Made by a program: the position numbers and the translations under genes
Source: Symsagittifera roscoffensis
Lineage: Eukaryota > Xenacoelomorpha > Acoela > Convolutidae
Direction: 5' to 3'
DNA length: 64,000 nt
Assembly: GCF_963678635.1 (NCBI RefSeq)
Contig: NC_087064.1
Coordinates: 60,270,338 to 60,334,337 of the forward strand
The notes under the pieces: generated by a model
Database searches by the model: none
What the model saw: only the letters and a program-made list of their open reading frames with translations
What the model was told of the DNA's origin: nothing
Shown here: in pieces, positions 1 to 12,578 of the stretch
How the letters are laid out: each line of letters opens with the position of its first letter
Position numbering within the stretch: position 1 is the first letter of the stretch

Positions 1-55
1 TTTTCAAAAAGTCATGTCTGTATCTTTTCAATAAACGGTCTGATCATAGTCGTGC

Positions 56-3000
56 AATATATCAAAATGCTTCTCTCAACCAATTAATTACGTTTGTACA
101 TAAGTTTAAAGACTAAAGGACCTCAATTTTCATAGATTATTTATCACATTTTTACCGAGATTTGAAAAATTTAAATTCTTTTTTATTGATTACCTGTCCA
201 GCAAGCGCTTACAAAATGGTTCATATTGCTCTTCTTTTCGTAGCAACATAATAAGTGAAATACTAAAAGTCAGAGAATTTTAATTGGGAAGCTAATTTTA
301 CACAAAAAAACCAATTGAAAGCTATTAAAACTCACTCTGAGTTTCAAATTTAAATTAATACGCAAAGTCAAAAATGAAAATCCAATAATCTCAATCTCAA
401 TTTCAAAAATAAATAAGATTCAAAAACTCCTGCGTTTTTTTGCAACTTTTTAGCTTTCGTTTTTTCTTTGGTGCTAAAAATAGAGAAGAAGAGAAGGGGT
501 CGAGTTTTCCATGTGGTTACTCACTGTTGCTACAGTGGTACAGGGGTGCGCGTTTGAGTTGAGCAACCTGATTCATCAAGCCATGGTGACACTGCAGGAG
601 AAGATTCAGCTTGGCTTGCGGGGTAACTAATAATAGTGACTCAATCTTCTCCATTCCCCATAAACGGCCAAAAAATTCAATTTAATTTAAGTATTGTAAT
701 TGATTTTCATACATAGGAGTAACAACACAATTGTATCTAACAAAAAAAATTCCGAACTTAATAAAGTTGAAATATCAATCTAAACAGTAAGAGGTTCGTC
801 ACGATCTGTCTACTTCTCGGATTCAGATAACTCAAATATTTGATTTTGATTTCTTTGTCTTCCTTTGTCATCTTTAAGGAAAGTTTACTGAATAATCGTA
901 AAAAAAACTTTTGGGTGTCATGATGTGATTTGTACAAGTCCACTCATAAGAAGTGTTACTTTTTTCTTCATTAATTATTGCAACAAAATTATCATGAAAA
1001 GTTTCATAAAAAATTGTTTTTTCGTGGTTAAAAATACCGGCAATAACATAGCAAGGCATTTTGAAAGATTTTTTAGAAGAAAATAACAAACGTAACGCGA
1101 AAAAAAAAAGAAAAAAAATGAATTGGTGAAAATCAAAAAAAAGATTAACACAGGGACTACAAGGTTATCCTATGTAGTTTCTTATCAATTTCCAAGTGAA
1201 GGCGGGTAAATTTTTTGTGTTGCATTGCACGGTATTCTATGTACATCTATATTGCTTTCAAACTAATTGCCAGTTTCAAACACTACCCTTAATTAATGTG
1301 ACCTTTGACGCCCCTTAAAAATTTTATTAGTTGTAAATTCCCAAAACAATAATTCTGTTGAACCAAATTGCAATCGAAAACGGTTGCGATATTGAGTACA
1401 TGTGTGTTTGTGTTAAAGTAGTTAGGATGCAACAATTTCTTTTGCAAACCTAAACAACCCTAAAAAACCATTTCATACCATTCATTTTTGAAATCTATTT
1501 ATTTTGAATTTTTACTACACTTAATGATACAAAAACAAACGACAGCAACTGCAGATAAAGAATTTGGCGATTGCCATTTCGATATTTCGGAAAACAGTAA
1601 AAAAATTAGTACGTGCTACATTGAAAACGTTTGACCAAACTGAAACACATAAATATTCTTGAAAGTTTTCAAGAAAGGAACTGAAAACAGTGAATTCGAA
1701 AGTGTACAAAGACTTTGCTTATCCAGCAAATAAATTTCAAAATTACTAAAAATTACTACTAAGTCTTACTGTAAACTTGCCAGGAAATCTCAACTTTCTT
1801 CAAAAACAAACGATGTCAAACACGACTCGAGTTAAAATTTCTTCACAAAATGGCAGAAACTTGTTCGAAGTTTTGTTACCTGATTATATCAAAAAAATTC
1901 CAACCAAATTTTAAATTTATTATTAAGGAAAAAAGTCCCAAATGATCTACCTTCAAAAATTATGTGTTAGGAAGCCACTTCAAATCTGAGTTTTGCCCTT
2001 GTACAGTTGACAATAAAAAAAACACTTATCTTTTATTGATTCAGGTAGAGTCAGAGGAACAGTTAAACCAATTTTTTCTTCCCAAAAAAGTTTCGGTGTA
2101 CCTTGCATTTTGACTTGCTTCAAATATTCAAATTCTAAAGAGGTTAAAGGGAGCGGTGATTTAATTGACAAGCTTAAGCTAGCTCTCACTTATTCATCAC
2201 AACTTGTTGCCACTGATCTCCGTTTCTTAGATTTCACCGCAATCAAGACACAATACCGAATGTATTGCTACTTTCTGCAGCATCATCTAACAAACAATCT
2301 TCAACAAGTCAAATCGCCAGTGAAAAATCTCCTGCTGTTGGGGACAGAATCAAATTGATAAAAACAATTACACCTGCCTGCTCCATCATCGACGTCAATT
2401 AAATCCGCCAGAGTTTCGGTGACCGTTTCAAAGAAACACATAGAAAACAGACACGTTCAAGCAGATGAGAAGAATACAAAAAAAATGGGAAGATTCAAAA
2501 GTTTAATTAATGCATCCCATTCTGCCGCTTTTTCTAAAAAATATGAACATTTCAACAAGTGGTCATAAAAAACTTGATGTAGATAATGAAGATTACTTAG
2601 TGAACTTTATTGTTGAAGAGAAAGCTAAATTTTAATTAATACTTTTCAATTTTTTCTTTTTTGTTATGCCAAGTTCGGTACACATAATTTCAACTCTCGA
2701 TTTGAAACTTTTTCATTAAGTTTTTAACGATATAAAAACTCTGTATCCAGATAATTCAGTCAGATTTCAGCATTTTTCAGCCACTTGTTTGTATTTGGAA
2801 AACGATATTAATTGGGATTTGTTTTGAAAAACAGATCTTATGGTGGTTTAATTGGAAGAGACAGTTCGTCGCTCGAAAATCACTTAAAACAGTTCTAGTT
2901 TCTTAGATTACACGCTATATTGCATGAAGCAACAGGATATTTGCAAGAGAAAATAACACCGGACCTTAGTACACATATGTTTTGCCTTGTCCAATAAAAA

Positions 3001-3085
3001 GTCATTATCTAGTCCACATGCCAAGTTTTGCGTTTTGTTTATTTCTTAAAGCGTCCACACCAAAGTTGTTTCATTTGTTGGAATC
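56..3085. other. Left part of the unit, no recognised gene
   Basis: About 3 kb, repeated at 5269-6706 (part) and 7485-10514. Only short ORFs occur on either strand. The longest are an 82-codon plus-strand frame at 2110-2358 and minus-strand frames at 758-943 and 874-1089. I recognise none of them. Given the neighbours, Polinton genes such as the protein-primed DNA polymerase or the cysteine protease might once have been here, but no polymerase or protease motif is visible. Confidence 0.4.
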
Positions 3086-3340
3086 TTGAGTGAAAATCAG
3101 GTTAAACCAAAAAACGTAAGAAACAAAAACTGTTTTTTAACCGTCCCATCATTTTTGATATTGAAGGATGCGGCTAGAAACCTTTCATTCTATAAAAATT
3201 TTCGGTTTGAACTGAAAGAAAAAAAATGTTTGAAATTTTGTAATTCTCATTCTCTTCCGACTGTAGAAGTTGTCTTTTTCACACAAGTCTGTTTTGTTTT
3301 CATTTTGCTATCTTTATCTATTTCAAAATTATCTTTTTAT

Positions 3341-3992
3341 AACCCAAGTTGTGACGAGACGGCCATTTGGCTTTCATTACCGTTCAGTACAGAGAGTTAT
3401 ATGATACCAAAACCCAAGTTCTATTAATGAATAAGATTAAAACATGAAAAAAATTTTAAATCTTCACGATCGACCCAAACATCGTTTCTTTGTTTCTCAA
3501 CACAAACTTGACATTGAATTTATACAATTATCTAGCTTTGAAGAGGTTAATAACCTACGGGATTGCTTGGCTGTTTTTGATGACACCTGCAAAGAAATTT
3601 TTAAGGAAAAAGGTTTTGTTAAATTAATTACAGCAGGTAGACATAAAAACGTTCATGTTATATATGTCAAGCATAATTTATTTCAATAAAGTAAACAATC
3701 ACGGACAATAGACTTGAATACAACTCATTTGATTTTGTTCAAATCAACTCGAGACATTCAATGAATTGATTATTTTGGCAGACAATTGAATAAAGCTAAA
3801 TTTCTCCTTATTGCGTATCAGTTGGCAACGATAGAAGGTTTTGGCCAGTTGTTGATAGGTTCAGATCCCAAAACTTCAGAATATCTTTGTTTTTCGTCAA
3901 ACATAATTTCACCGTCCCAAACATTTTCTACTTACCATCCTCAAAAGCAGTCATTACGTCTCCTGAAATTGAAGGAGAAAGAATTTTTTAGA
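3341..3992 (+). pseudogene. Polinton packaging ATPase (FtsK/HerA, A32-like) remnant, copy A
   Basis: This is a degraded P-loop ATPase of the kind that packages DNA in Polintons and related viruses. The Walker A region is corrupted and now reads NPSCDETA at about 3341, followed by a MIPKP segment. The Walker B-like segment CLAVFDDTCKE lies near 3570 and is followed by the conserved GRHKNVHVIYVKHNLFQ stretch. In the same frame, past TAA at 3687, come SRTIDLNTTHLILFKS and, past a TGA near 3762, LNKAKFLLIAYQLAT. A frameshift separates the Walker A part from the rest. The family assignment rests on remembered resemblance to Polinton ATPases rather than a search. The gene cannot be functional. Confidence 0.72.
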
Positions 3993-4238
3993 ATGAAGCA
4001 AATGCTCAATAGTCAGCATTGTGGATCAATTTTGACAACAGCTGCCTCAAATTTTATTAGATTTCTTTGCTATTATTTTATGAAAATTTTTCCTGGGCTT
4101 GTTCCAGGTAACAAAAACATTATCCAGAGTAAGAAAGTACCTTTTGAGAAAATTGTTGACCCTAAGCAAACTTTGGCAAACAAGATTTCACTGGTTAAAT
4201 CAATCGGAAAATTGTGTTACTTTTATTTGAAAAACTAG
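3993..4238 (+). pseudogene. Small Polinton-type ORF after the ATPase, copy A
   Basis: An 81-residue frame begins at MKQMLNSQHCGS and ends at TAG. It is read in the same frame as the end of the ATPase remnant with no stop between, so the two are fused here. It contains a short hydrophobic stretch (IRFLCYYF) followed by a GLVPGNK segment and a basic C-terminus. It resembles a small conserved protein that follows the ATPase in some Polintons, whose role I do not know. The frame is open in both full copies (11422-11667 in copy C), but no sign of expression can be read from sequence. Confidence 0.45.
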
Positions 4239-4248
4239 AACACTAAGC

Positions 4249-4830
4249 ATGTATGCTGAAGAATTTATTCTCATTCCTCGCAAAACTTATGAATCAGATG
4301 AAAAAAATGTACCACAACCTCAAGTCCTTTGTAATCCATCAATTTATGACAAATCGTCACAGCTCAATTAGGTACAGCGGTTTCGAGAACAAATTGCCAG
4401 CCGCGACCATTCACCGCTTTTAAACCCAACAATTACTATTCCTTTAACCCCTAATGATGTCGTGTCAAGCCCTCGAAAAAGACCTTTATCTGCACTTACT
4501 AATTTCAGAAGAGATTGTGACGATGAAGCAGAAAAAATGATGAATCAGATAATTCTCTGCAGCAAGCAAATTCAAATCTAAAAGAAAAAGAAGATGAAAC
4601 AACTAATGAAAAGGTTAGGGATTGAGTTCACGACCTATTGGAAGCTAACAAAGTGGAAAAAGCAAACAATTGTTCAGAGCTGAACACTTGAATTTAGACG
4701 TTGACGGATATGTTTTAATTCAAGGAAAACTGATACACGGTAAAATTCAATAATTTTTGTATGACACTAAGCAAAACACAAAGAAAATTGAGAGTTTGTG
4801 TTATCCACAAAATTTGAAAGAACTGAATTA
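4249..4830 (+). pseudogene. Unnamed Polinton-associated protein remnant, copy A
   Basis: An ATG at 4249 opens MYAEEFILIPRKTYES, a start typical of a hypothetical protein encoded next to the integrase in Polintons. An in-frame TAG follows near 4367. Further downstream, in other frames, traces remain such as LNLDVDGYV, an HGKI-like segment near 4735 and ESLCYPQNLKELNYDSSLES up to about 4850. The region is cut by several stops and at least one frameshift. The function of the family is unknown to me, and the assignment rests on the N-terminal motif and gene order. Confidence 0.5.
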
Positions 4831-5149
4831 TGATTCCAGTTTAGAGTCCAACACTTAATCCAAACAGATTTTCCGCTCGCTTAAGAGCGAAGCAATTCAG
4901 CCCTCAACTTCTTCCTTTGTCGCAGACAGTCTGACAACTGAGGATCCGAAAAGACCAAAACCCTCCTTATCGAAGATTCGATCGACAACCCTCAAACCCA
5001 GAATCAGGCAATCCGATACAAAAAAAACCAAAAAAAAAGAATTTCTTCCCACTAAAGACGACGACGACGATAAAAACAACGAAAGCAGTAAATAATCGTT
5101 TGCGACGTCAGAAAAGAATGGAAATCCTACTATCAGAGAAGAAACGAAA

Positions 5150-5268
5150 GTCAAATTACTGTACTCGAAAGGTCCAGTTGCATTTGGTACCGTAAGAAGT
5201 TTTAAAAATGCTGGTCAACTCTCACCAAAAAAAGTTTAAAACTATCTGCGATCTCAATCATCGCATAC
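5150..5268 (+). pseudogene. Integrase 5' fragment, copy A (cut by duplication breakpoint)
   Basis: The frame reads VKLLYSKGPVAFGTV and then LSPKKV, followed by TAA and NYLRSQSSHT, after which the tandem junction replaces the rest of the gene. Copy B has the same fragment at about 7366-7484. Only copy C continues into the catalytic core. Confidence 0.6.
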
Positions 5269-7484
5269 AATATATCAAAATGCTTCTCTCAACCAATTAA
5301 TTACGTTTGTACATAAGTTTAAAGACTAAAGGACCTCAATTTTCATAGATTATTTATCACATTTTTACCGAGATTTGAAAAATTTAAATTCTTTTTTATT
5401 GATTACCTGTCCAGCAAGCGCTTACAAAATGGTTCATATTGCTCTTCTTTTCGTAGCAACATAATAAGTGAAATACTAAAAGTCAGAGAATTTTAATTGG
5501 GAAGCTAATTTTACACAAAAAAATTAATTGAAAGCTATTAAAACTCACTCTGAGTTTCAAATTTAAATTAATACGCAAAGTCAAAAATGAAAATCCAATA
5601 ATCTCAATCTCAATTTCAAAAATAAATAAGATTCAAAAACTCCTGCGTTTTTTTGCAACTTTTTTAGCTTTCGTTTTTTCTTTGGTGCTAAAAATAGAGA
5701 AGAAGAGAAGGGGTCGAGTTTTCCATGTGGTTACTCACTGTTGCTACAGTGGTACAGGGGTGCGCGTTTGAGTTGAGCAACCTGATTCATCAAGCCATGG
5801 TGACACTGCAGGAGAAGATTCAGCTTGGCTTGCGGGGTAACTAATAATAGTGACTCAATCTTCTCCATTCCCCATAAACGGCCAAAAAATTCAATTTAAT
5901 TTAAGTATTGTAATTGATTTTCATACATAGGAGTAACAACACAATTGTATCTAACAAAAAAAATTCCGAACTTAATAAAGTTGAAATATCAATCTAAACA
6001 GTAAGAGGTTCGTCACGATCTGTCTACTTCTCGGATTCAGATAACTCAAATATTTGATTTTGATTTCTTTGTCTTCCTTTGTCATCTTTAAGGAAAGTTT
6101 ACTGAATAATCGTAAAAAAAACTTTTGGGTGTCATGATGTGATTTGTACAAGTCCACTCATAAGAAGTGTTACTTTTTTCTTCATTAATTATTGCAACAA
6201 AATTATCATGAAAAGTTTCATAAAAAATTGTTTTTTCGTGGTTAAAAATACCGGCAATAACATAGCAAGGCATTTTGAAAGATTTTTTAGAAGAAAATAA
6301 CAAACGTAACGCGAAAAAAAAAAGAAAAAAAAATGAATTGGTGAAAATCAAAAAAAAGATTAACACAGGGACTACAAGGTTATCCTATGTAGTTTCTTAT
6401 CAATTTCCAAGTGAAGGCGGGTAAATTTTTTGTGTTGCATTGCACGGTATTCTATGTACATCTATATTGCTTTCAAACTGATTGCCAGTTTCAAACACTA
6501 CCCTTAATTAATGTGACCTTTGACGCCCCTTAAAAATTTTATTAGTTGTAAATTCCCAAAACAATAATTCTGTTGAACCAAATTGCAATCGAAAACGGTT
6601 GCGATATTGAGTACATGTGTGTTTGTGTTAAAGTAGTTAGGATGCAACAATTTCTTTTGCAAACCTAAACAACCCTAAAAAACCATTTCATACTATTCAT
6701 TTTTATTACACTTACTAATTTCAGAAGAGATTGTGACGATGAAGCAGAAAAAATGATGAATCAGATAATTCTCTGCAGCAAGCAAATTCAAATCTAAAAG
6801 AAAAAGAAGATGAAACAACTAATGAAAAGGTTAGGGATTGAGTTCACGACCTATTGGAAGCTAACAAAGTGGAAAAAGCAAACAATTGTTCAGAGCTGAA
6901 CACTTGAATTTAGACGTTGACGGATATGTTTTAATTCAAGGAAAACTGATACACGGTAAAATTCAATAATTTTTGTATGACACTAAGCAAAACACAAAGA
7001 AAATTGAGAGTTTGTGTTATCCACAAAATTTGAAAGAACTGAATTATGATTCCAGTTTAGAGTCCAACACTTAATCCAAACAGATTTTCCGCTCGCTTAA
7101 GAGCGAAGCAATTCAGCCCTCAACTTCTTCCTTTGTCGCAGACAGTCTGACAACTGAGGATCCGAAAAGACCAAAACCCTCCTTATCGAAGATTCGATCG
7201 ACAACCCTCAAACCCAGAATCAGGCAATTCGATACAAAAAAAACCAAAAAAAAAGAATTTCTTCCCACTAAAGACGACGACGACGATAAAAACAACGAAA
7301 GCAGTAAATAATCGTTTGCGACGTCAGAAAAGAATGGAAATCCTACTATCAGAGAAGAAACGAAAGTCAAATTACTGTACTCGAAAGGTCCAGTTGCATT
7401 TGGTACCGTAAGAAGTTTTAAAAATGCTGGTCAACTCTCACCAAAAAAAGTTTAAAACTATCTGCGATCTCAATCATCGCATAC
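5269..7484 (+). repeat. Tandem Polinton-derived unit, copy B (internally deleted)
   Basis: This second copy matches copies A and C to about 6707, then jumps to sequence equivalent to 4493 of copy A. Two deletions explain its 2.2 kb length. One of 24 bases lies between T-runs, and one of ~2,975 bases lies between two CACTTA motifs (1518 and 4493 in copy A). It lacks the ATPase region and keeps the tail of the Polinton-associated protein and the integrase start. It shares small variants with copy C, such as an extra T near 5663 and a G at 6480, so B and C are the closer pair. Confidence 0.88.
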
Positions 7485-10400
7485 AATATATCAAAATGCT
7501 TCTCTCAACCAATTAATTACGTTTGTACATAAGTTTAAAGACTAAAGGACCTCAATTTTCATAGATTATTTATCACATTTTTACCGAGATTTGAAAAATT
7601 TAAATTCTTTTTTATTGATTACCTGTCCAGCAAGCGCTTACAAAATGGTTCATATTGCTCTTCTTTTCGTAGCAACATAATAAGTGAAATACTAAAAGTC
7701 AGAGAATTTTAATTGGGAAGCTAATTTTACACAAAAAAACCAATTGAAAGCTATTAAAACTCACTCTGAGTTTCAAATTTAAATTAATACGCAAAGTCAA
7801 AAATGAAAATCCAATAATCTCAATCTCAATTTCAAAAATAAATAAGATTCAAAAACTCCTGCGTTTTTTTGCAACTTTTTTAGCTTTCGTTTTTTCTTTG
7901 GTGCTAAAAATAGAGAAGAAGAGAAGGGGTCGAGTTTTCCATGTGGTTACTCACTGTTGCTACAGTGGTACAGGGGTGCGCGTTTGAGTTGAGCAACCTG
8001 ATTCATCAAGCCATGGTGACACTGCAGGAGAAGATTCAGCTTGGCTTGCGGGGTAACTAATAATAGTGACTCAATCTTCTCCATTCCCCATAAACGGCCA
8101 AAAAATTCAATTTAATTTAAGTATTGTAATTGATTTTCATACATAGGAGTAACAACACAATTGTATCTAACAAAAAAAATTCCGAACTTAATAAAGTTGA
8201 AATATCAATCTAAACAGAAAGAGGTTCGTCACGATCTGTCTACTTCTCGGATTCAGATAACTCAAATATTTGATTTTGATTTCTTTGTCTTCCTTTGTCA
8301 TCTTTAAGGAAAGTTTACTGAATAATCGTAAAAAAAACTTTTGGGTGTCATGATGTGATTTGTACAAGTCCACTCATAAGAAGTGTTACTTTTTTCTTCA
8401 TTAATTATTGCAACAAAATTATCATGAAAAGTTTCATAAAAAATTGTTTTTTCGTGGTTAAAAATACCGGCAATAACATAGCAAGGCATTTTGAAAGATT
8501 TTTTAGAAGAAAATAACAAACGTAACGCGAAAAAAAAAAGAAAAAAAATGAATTGGTGAAAATCAAAAAAAAGATTAACACAGGGACTACAAGGTTATCC
8601 TATGTAGTTTCTTATCAATTTCCAAGTGAAGGCGGGTAAATTTTTTGTGTTGCATTGCACGGTATTCTATGTACATCTATATTGCTTTCAAACTGATTGC
8701 CAGTTTCAAACACTACCCTTAATTAATGTGACCTTTGACACCCCTTAAAAATTTTATTAGTTGTAAATTCCCAAAACAATAATTCTGTTGAACCAAATTG
8801 CAATCGAAAACGGTTGCGATATTGAGTACATGTGTGTTTGCGTTAAAGTAGTTAGGATGCAACAATTTCTTTTGCAAACCTAAACAACCCTAAAAAACCA
8901 TTTCATACTATTCATTTTTGAAATCTATTTATTTTGAATTTTTACTACACTTAATGATACGAAAACAAACGACAGCAACTGCAGATAAAGAATTTGGCGA
9001 TTGCCATTTCGATATTTCGGAAAACAGTAAAAAATTAGTACGTGCTACATTGAAAACGTTTGACCAAACTGAAACACATATATATTCTTGAAAGTTTTCA
9101 AGAAAGGAACTGAAAACAGTGAATTCGAAAGTGTACAAAGACTTTGCTTATCCAGCAAATAAATTTCAAAATTACTAAAAATTACTACTAAGTCTTACTG
9201 TAAACTTGCCAGGAAATCTCAACTTTCTTCAAAAACAAACGATGTCAAACACGACTCGAGTTAAAATTTCTTCACAAAATGGCAGAAACTTGTTCGAAGT
9301 TTTGTTACCTGATTATATCAAAAAAATTCCAACCAAATTTTAAATTTATTATTAAGGAAAAAAGTCCCAAATGATCTACCTTCAAAAATTATGTGTTAGG
9401 AAGCCACTTCAAATCTGAGTTTTGCCCTTGTACAGTTGACAATAAAAAAAACACTTATCTTTTATTGATTCAGGTATAGTCAGAGGAACAGTTAAACCAA
9501 TTTTTTCTTCCCAAAAAAGTTTCGGTGTACCTTGCATTTTGACTTGCTTCAAATATTCAAATTCTAAAGAGGTTAAAGGGAGCGGTGATTTAATTGACAA
9601 GCTTAAGCTAGCTCTCACTTATTCATCACAACTTGTTGCAACTGATCTCCGTTTCTTAGATTTCACCGCAATCAAGACACAATACCGAATGTATTGCTAC
9701 TTTCTGCAGCATCATCTAACAAACAATCTTCAACAAGTCAAATCGCCAGTGAAAAATCTCCTGCTGTTGGGGACAGAATCAAATTGATAAAAACAATTAC
9801 ACCTGCCTGCTCCATCATCGACGTCAATTAAATCCGCCAGAGTTTCGGTGTCCGTTTCAAAGAAACACATAGAAAACAGACACGTTCAAGCAGACAAGAA
9901 GAATACAAAAAAATTGGGAAGATTCAAAAGTTTAATTAATGCATCCCATTCTGCCGCTTTTTCTAAAAAATATGAACATTTCAACAAGTGGTCATAAAAA
10001 ACTTGATGTAGATAATGAAGATTACTTAGTGAACTTTATTGTTGAAGAGAAAGCTAAATTTTAATTAATACTTTTCAATTTTTTCTTTTTTGTTATGCCA
10101 CGTTCGGTACACATAATTTCAACTCTCGATTTGAAACTTTTTCATTAAGTTTTTAACGATATAAAAACTCTGTATCCAGATAATTCAGTCAGATTTCAGC
10201 ATTTTTCAGCCACTTGTTTGTATTTGGAAAACGATATTAATTGGGATTTGTTTTGAAAAACAGATCTTATGGTGGTTTAATTGGAAGAGACAGTTCGTCG
10301 CTCGAAAATCACTTAAAACAGTTCTAGTTTCTTAGATTACACGCTATATTGCATGAAGCAACAGGATATTTGCAAGAGAAAATAACACCGGACCTTAGTA

Positions 10401-10769
10401 CACATATGTTTTGCCTTGTCCAATAAAAAGTCATTATCTAGTCCACATGCCAAGTTTTGCGTTTTGTTTATTTCTTAAAGCGTCCACACCAAAGTTGTTT
10501 CATTTGTTGGAATCTTGAGTGAAAATCAGGTTAAACCAAAAAACGTAAGAAACAAAAACTGTTTTTTAACCGTCCCATCATTTTTGATATTGAAGGATGC
10601 GGCTAGAAACCTTTCATTCTATAAAAATTTTCGGTTTGAACTGAAAGAAAAAAGATGTTTGAAATTTTGTAATTCTCATTCTCTTCCGACTGTAGAAGTT
10701 GTCTTTTTCACACAAGTCTGTTTTGTTTTCATTTTGCTATCTTTATCTATTTCAAAATTATCTTTTTAT

Positions 10770-11421
10770 AACCCAAGTTGTGACGAGACGGCCATTTGGC
10801 TTTCATTACCGTTCAGTACAGAGAGTTATATGATACCAAAACCCAAGTTCTATTAATGAATAAGATTAAAACATGAAAAAAATTTTAAATCTTCACGATC
10901 GACCCAAACATCGTTTCTTTGTTTCTCAACACAAACTTGACATTGAATTTATACAATTATCTAGCTTTGAAGAGGTTAATAACCTACGGGATTGCTTGGC
11001 TGTTTTTGATGACACCTGCAAAGAAATTTTTAAGGAAAAAGGTTTTGTTAAATTAATTACAGCAGGTAGACATAAAAACGTTCATGTTATATATGTCAAG
11101 CATAATTTATTTCAATAAAGTAAACAATCACGGACAATAGACTTGAATACAACTCATTTGATTTTGTTCAAATCAACTCGAGACATTCAATGAATTGATT
11201 ATTTTGGCAGACAATTGAATAAAGCTAAATTTCTCCTTCTTGCGTATCAGTTGGCAACGATAGAAGGTTTTGGCCAGTTGTTGATAGGTTCAGATCCCAA
11301 AACTTCAGAATATCTTTGTTTTTCGTCAAACATAATTTCACCGTCCCAAACATTTTCTACTTACCATCCTCAAAAGCAGTCATTACGTCTCCTGAAATTG
11401 AAGGAGAAAGAATTTTTTAGA
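10770..11421 (+). pseudogene. Polinton packaging ATPase remnant, copy C
   Basis: This is the equivalent of the copy A remnant, carrying the same corrupted Walker A, the same Walker B-like FDD and the same two in-frame stops. The shared lesions show that the gene was already dead before the tandem duplication. One codon in the LNKAKFLL segment differs from copy A (L for I). Confidence 0.7.
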
Positions 11422-11667
11422 ATGAAGCAAATGCTCAATAGTCAGCATTGTGGATCAATTTTGACAACAGCTGCCTCAAATTTTATTAGATTTCTTTGCT
11501 ATTATTTTATGAAAATTTTTCCTGGGCTTGTTCCAGGTAACAAAAACATTATCCAGAGTAAGAAAGTACCTTTTGAGAAAATTGTTGACCCTAAGCAAAC
11601 TTTGGGAAACAAGATTTCACTGGTTAAATCAATCGGAAAATTGTGTTACTTTTATTTGAAAAACTAG
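11422..11667 (+). pseudogene. Small Polinton-type ORF after the ATPase, copy C
   Basis: This is the copy C version of the ORF at 3993, open over the same length. The only residue change I see is A to G near the C-terminus (PKQTLG for PKQTLA). The surrounding genes are dead. Confidence 0.42.
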
Positions 11668-11677
11668 AACACTAAGC

Positions 11678-12259
11678 ATGTATGCTGAAGAATTTATTCT
11701 CATTCCTCGCAAAACTTATGAATCAGATGAAAAAAATGTACCACAACCTCAAGTCCTTTGTAATCCATCAATTTATGACAAATCGTCACAGCTCAATTAG
11801 GTACAGCGGTTTCGAGAACAAATTGCCAGCCGCGACCATTCACCGCTTTTAAACCCAACAATTACTATTCCTTTAACCCCTAATGATGTCGTGTCAAGCC
11901 CTCGAAAAAGACCTTTATCTGCACTTACTAATTTCAGAAGAGATTGTGACGATGAAGCAGAAAAAATGATGAATCAGATAATTCTCTGCAGCAAGCAAAT
12001 TCAAATCTAAAAGAAAAAGAAGATGAAACAACTAATGAAAAGGTTAGGGATTGAGTTCACGACCTATTGGAAGCTAACAAAGTGTAAAAAGCAAACAATT
12101 GTTCAGAGCTGAACACTTGAATTTAGACGTTGACGGATATGTTTTAATTCAAGGAAAACTGATACACGGTAAAATTCAATAATTTTTGTATGACACTAAG
12201 CAAAACACAAAGAAAATTGAGAGTTTGTGTTATCCACAAAATTTGAAAGAACTGAATTA
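11678..12259 (+). pseudogene. Unnamed Polinton-associated protein remnant, copy C
   Basis: This is the copy C equivalent of 4249-4830, with the same MYAEEFILIP start and the same early TAG. Copy B keeps only the 3' part, from about 6707. It ends roughly 320 bases before the recognisable integrase reading frame. Confidence 0.48.
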
Positions 12260-12578
12260 TGATTCCAGTTTAGAGTCCAACACTTAATCCAAACAGATTT
12301 TCCGCTCGCTTAAGAGCGAAGCAATTCAGCCCTCAACTTCTTCCTTTGTCGCAGACAGTCTGACAACTGAGGATCCGAAAAGACCAAAACCCTCCTTATC
12401 GAAGATTCGATCGACAACCCTCAAACCCAGAATCAGGCAATCCGATACAAAAAAAACCAAAAAAAAAGAATTTCTTCCCACTAAAGACGACGACGACGAT
12501 AAAAACAACGAAATCAGTAAAAAATCGTTTGCGACGTCAGAAAAGAATGGAAATCCTACTATCAGAGAAGAAACGAAA

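Larger units (their letters stand above)
56..5268 (+). repeat. Tandem Polinton-derived unit, copy A (~5.2 kb)
   Basis: This is the first of three head-to-tail copies of one unit. The sequence beginning at 56 reappears at 5269 and 7485, and nearly every base of the copies matches. The unit spans an unrecognised 3 kb left part, then an ATPase remnant, a small ORF, an unnamed Polinton-associated protein, and the start of an integrase gene that is cut off at 5268. At the junction, the outer flanks of copies A and C share only CAA, which fits a microhomology-mediated duplication. A large tandem duplication and an assembly collapse or expansion would look the same by eye, but scattered substitutions distinguish the copies. 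Confidence 0.9.

Noticed and set aside
6088-6366. 92-codon minus-strand ORF in copy B
   Set aside because: The extra N-terminus results from one added A in a poly-A run. The other two copies are shorter, and the protein resembles nothing I know.
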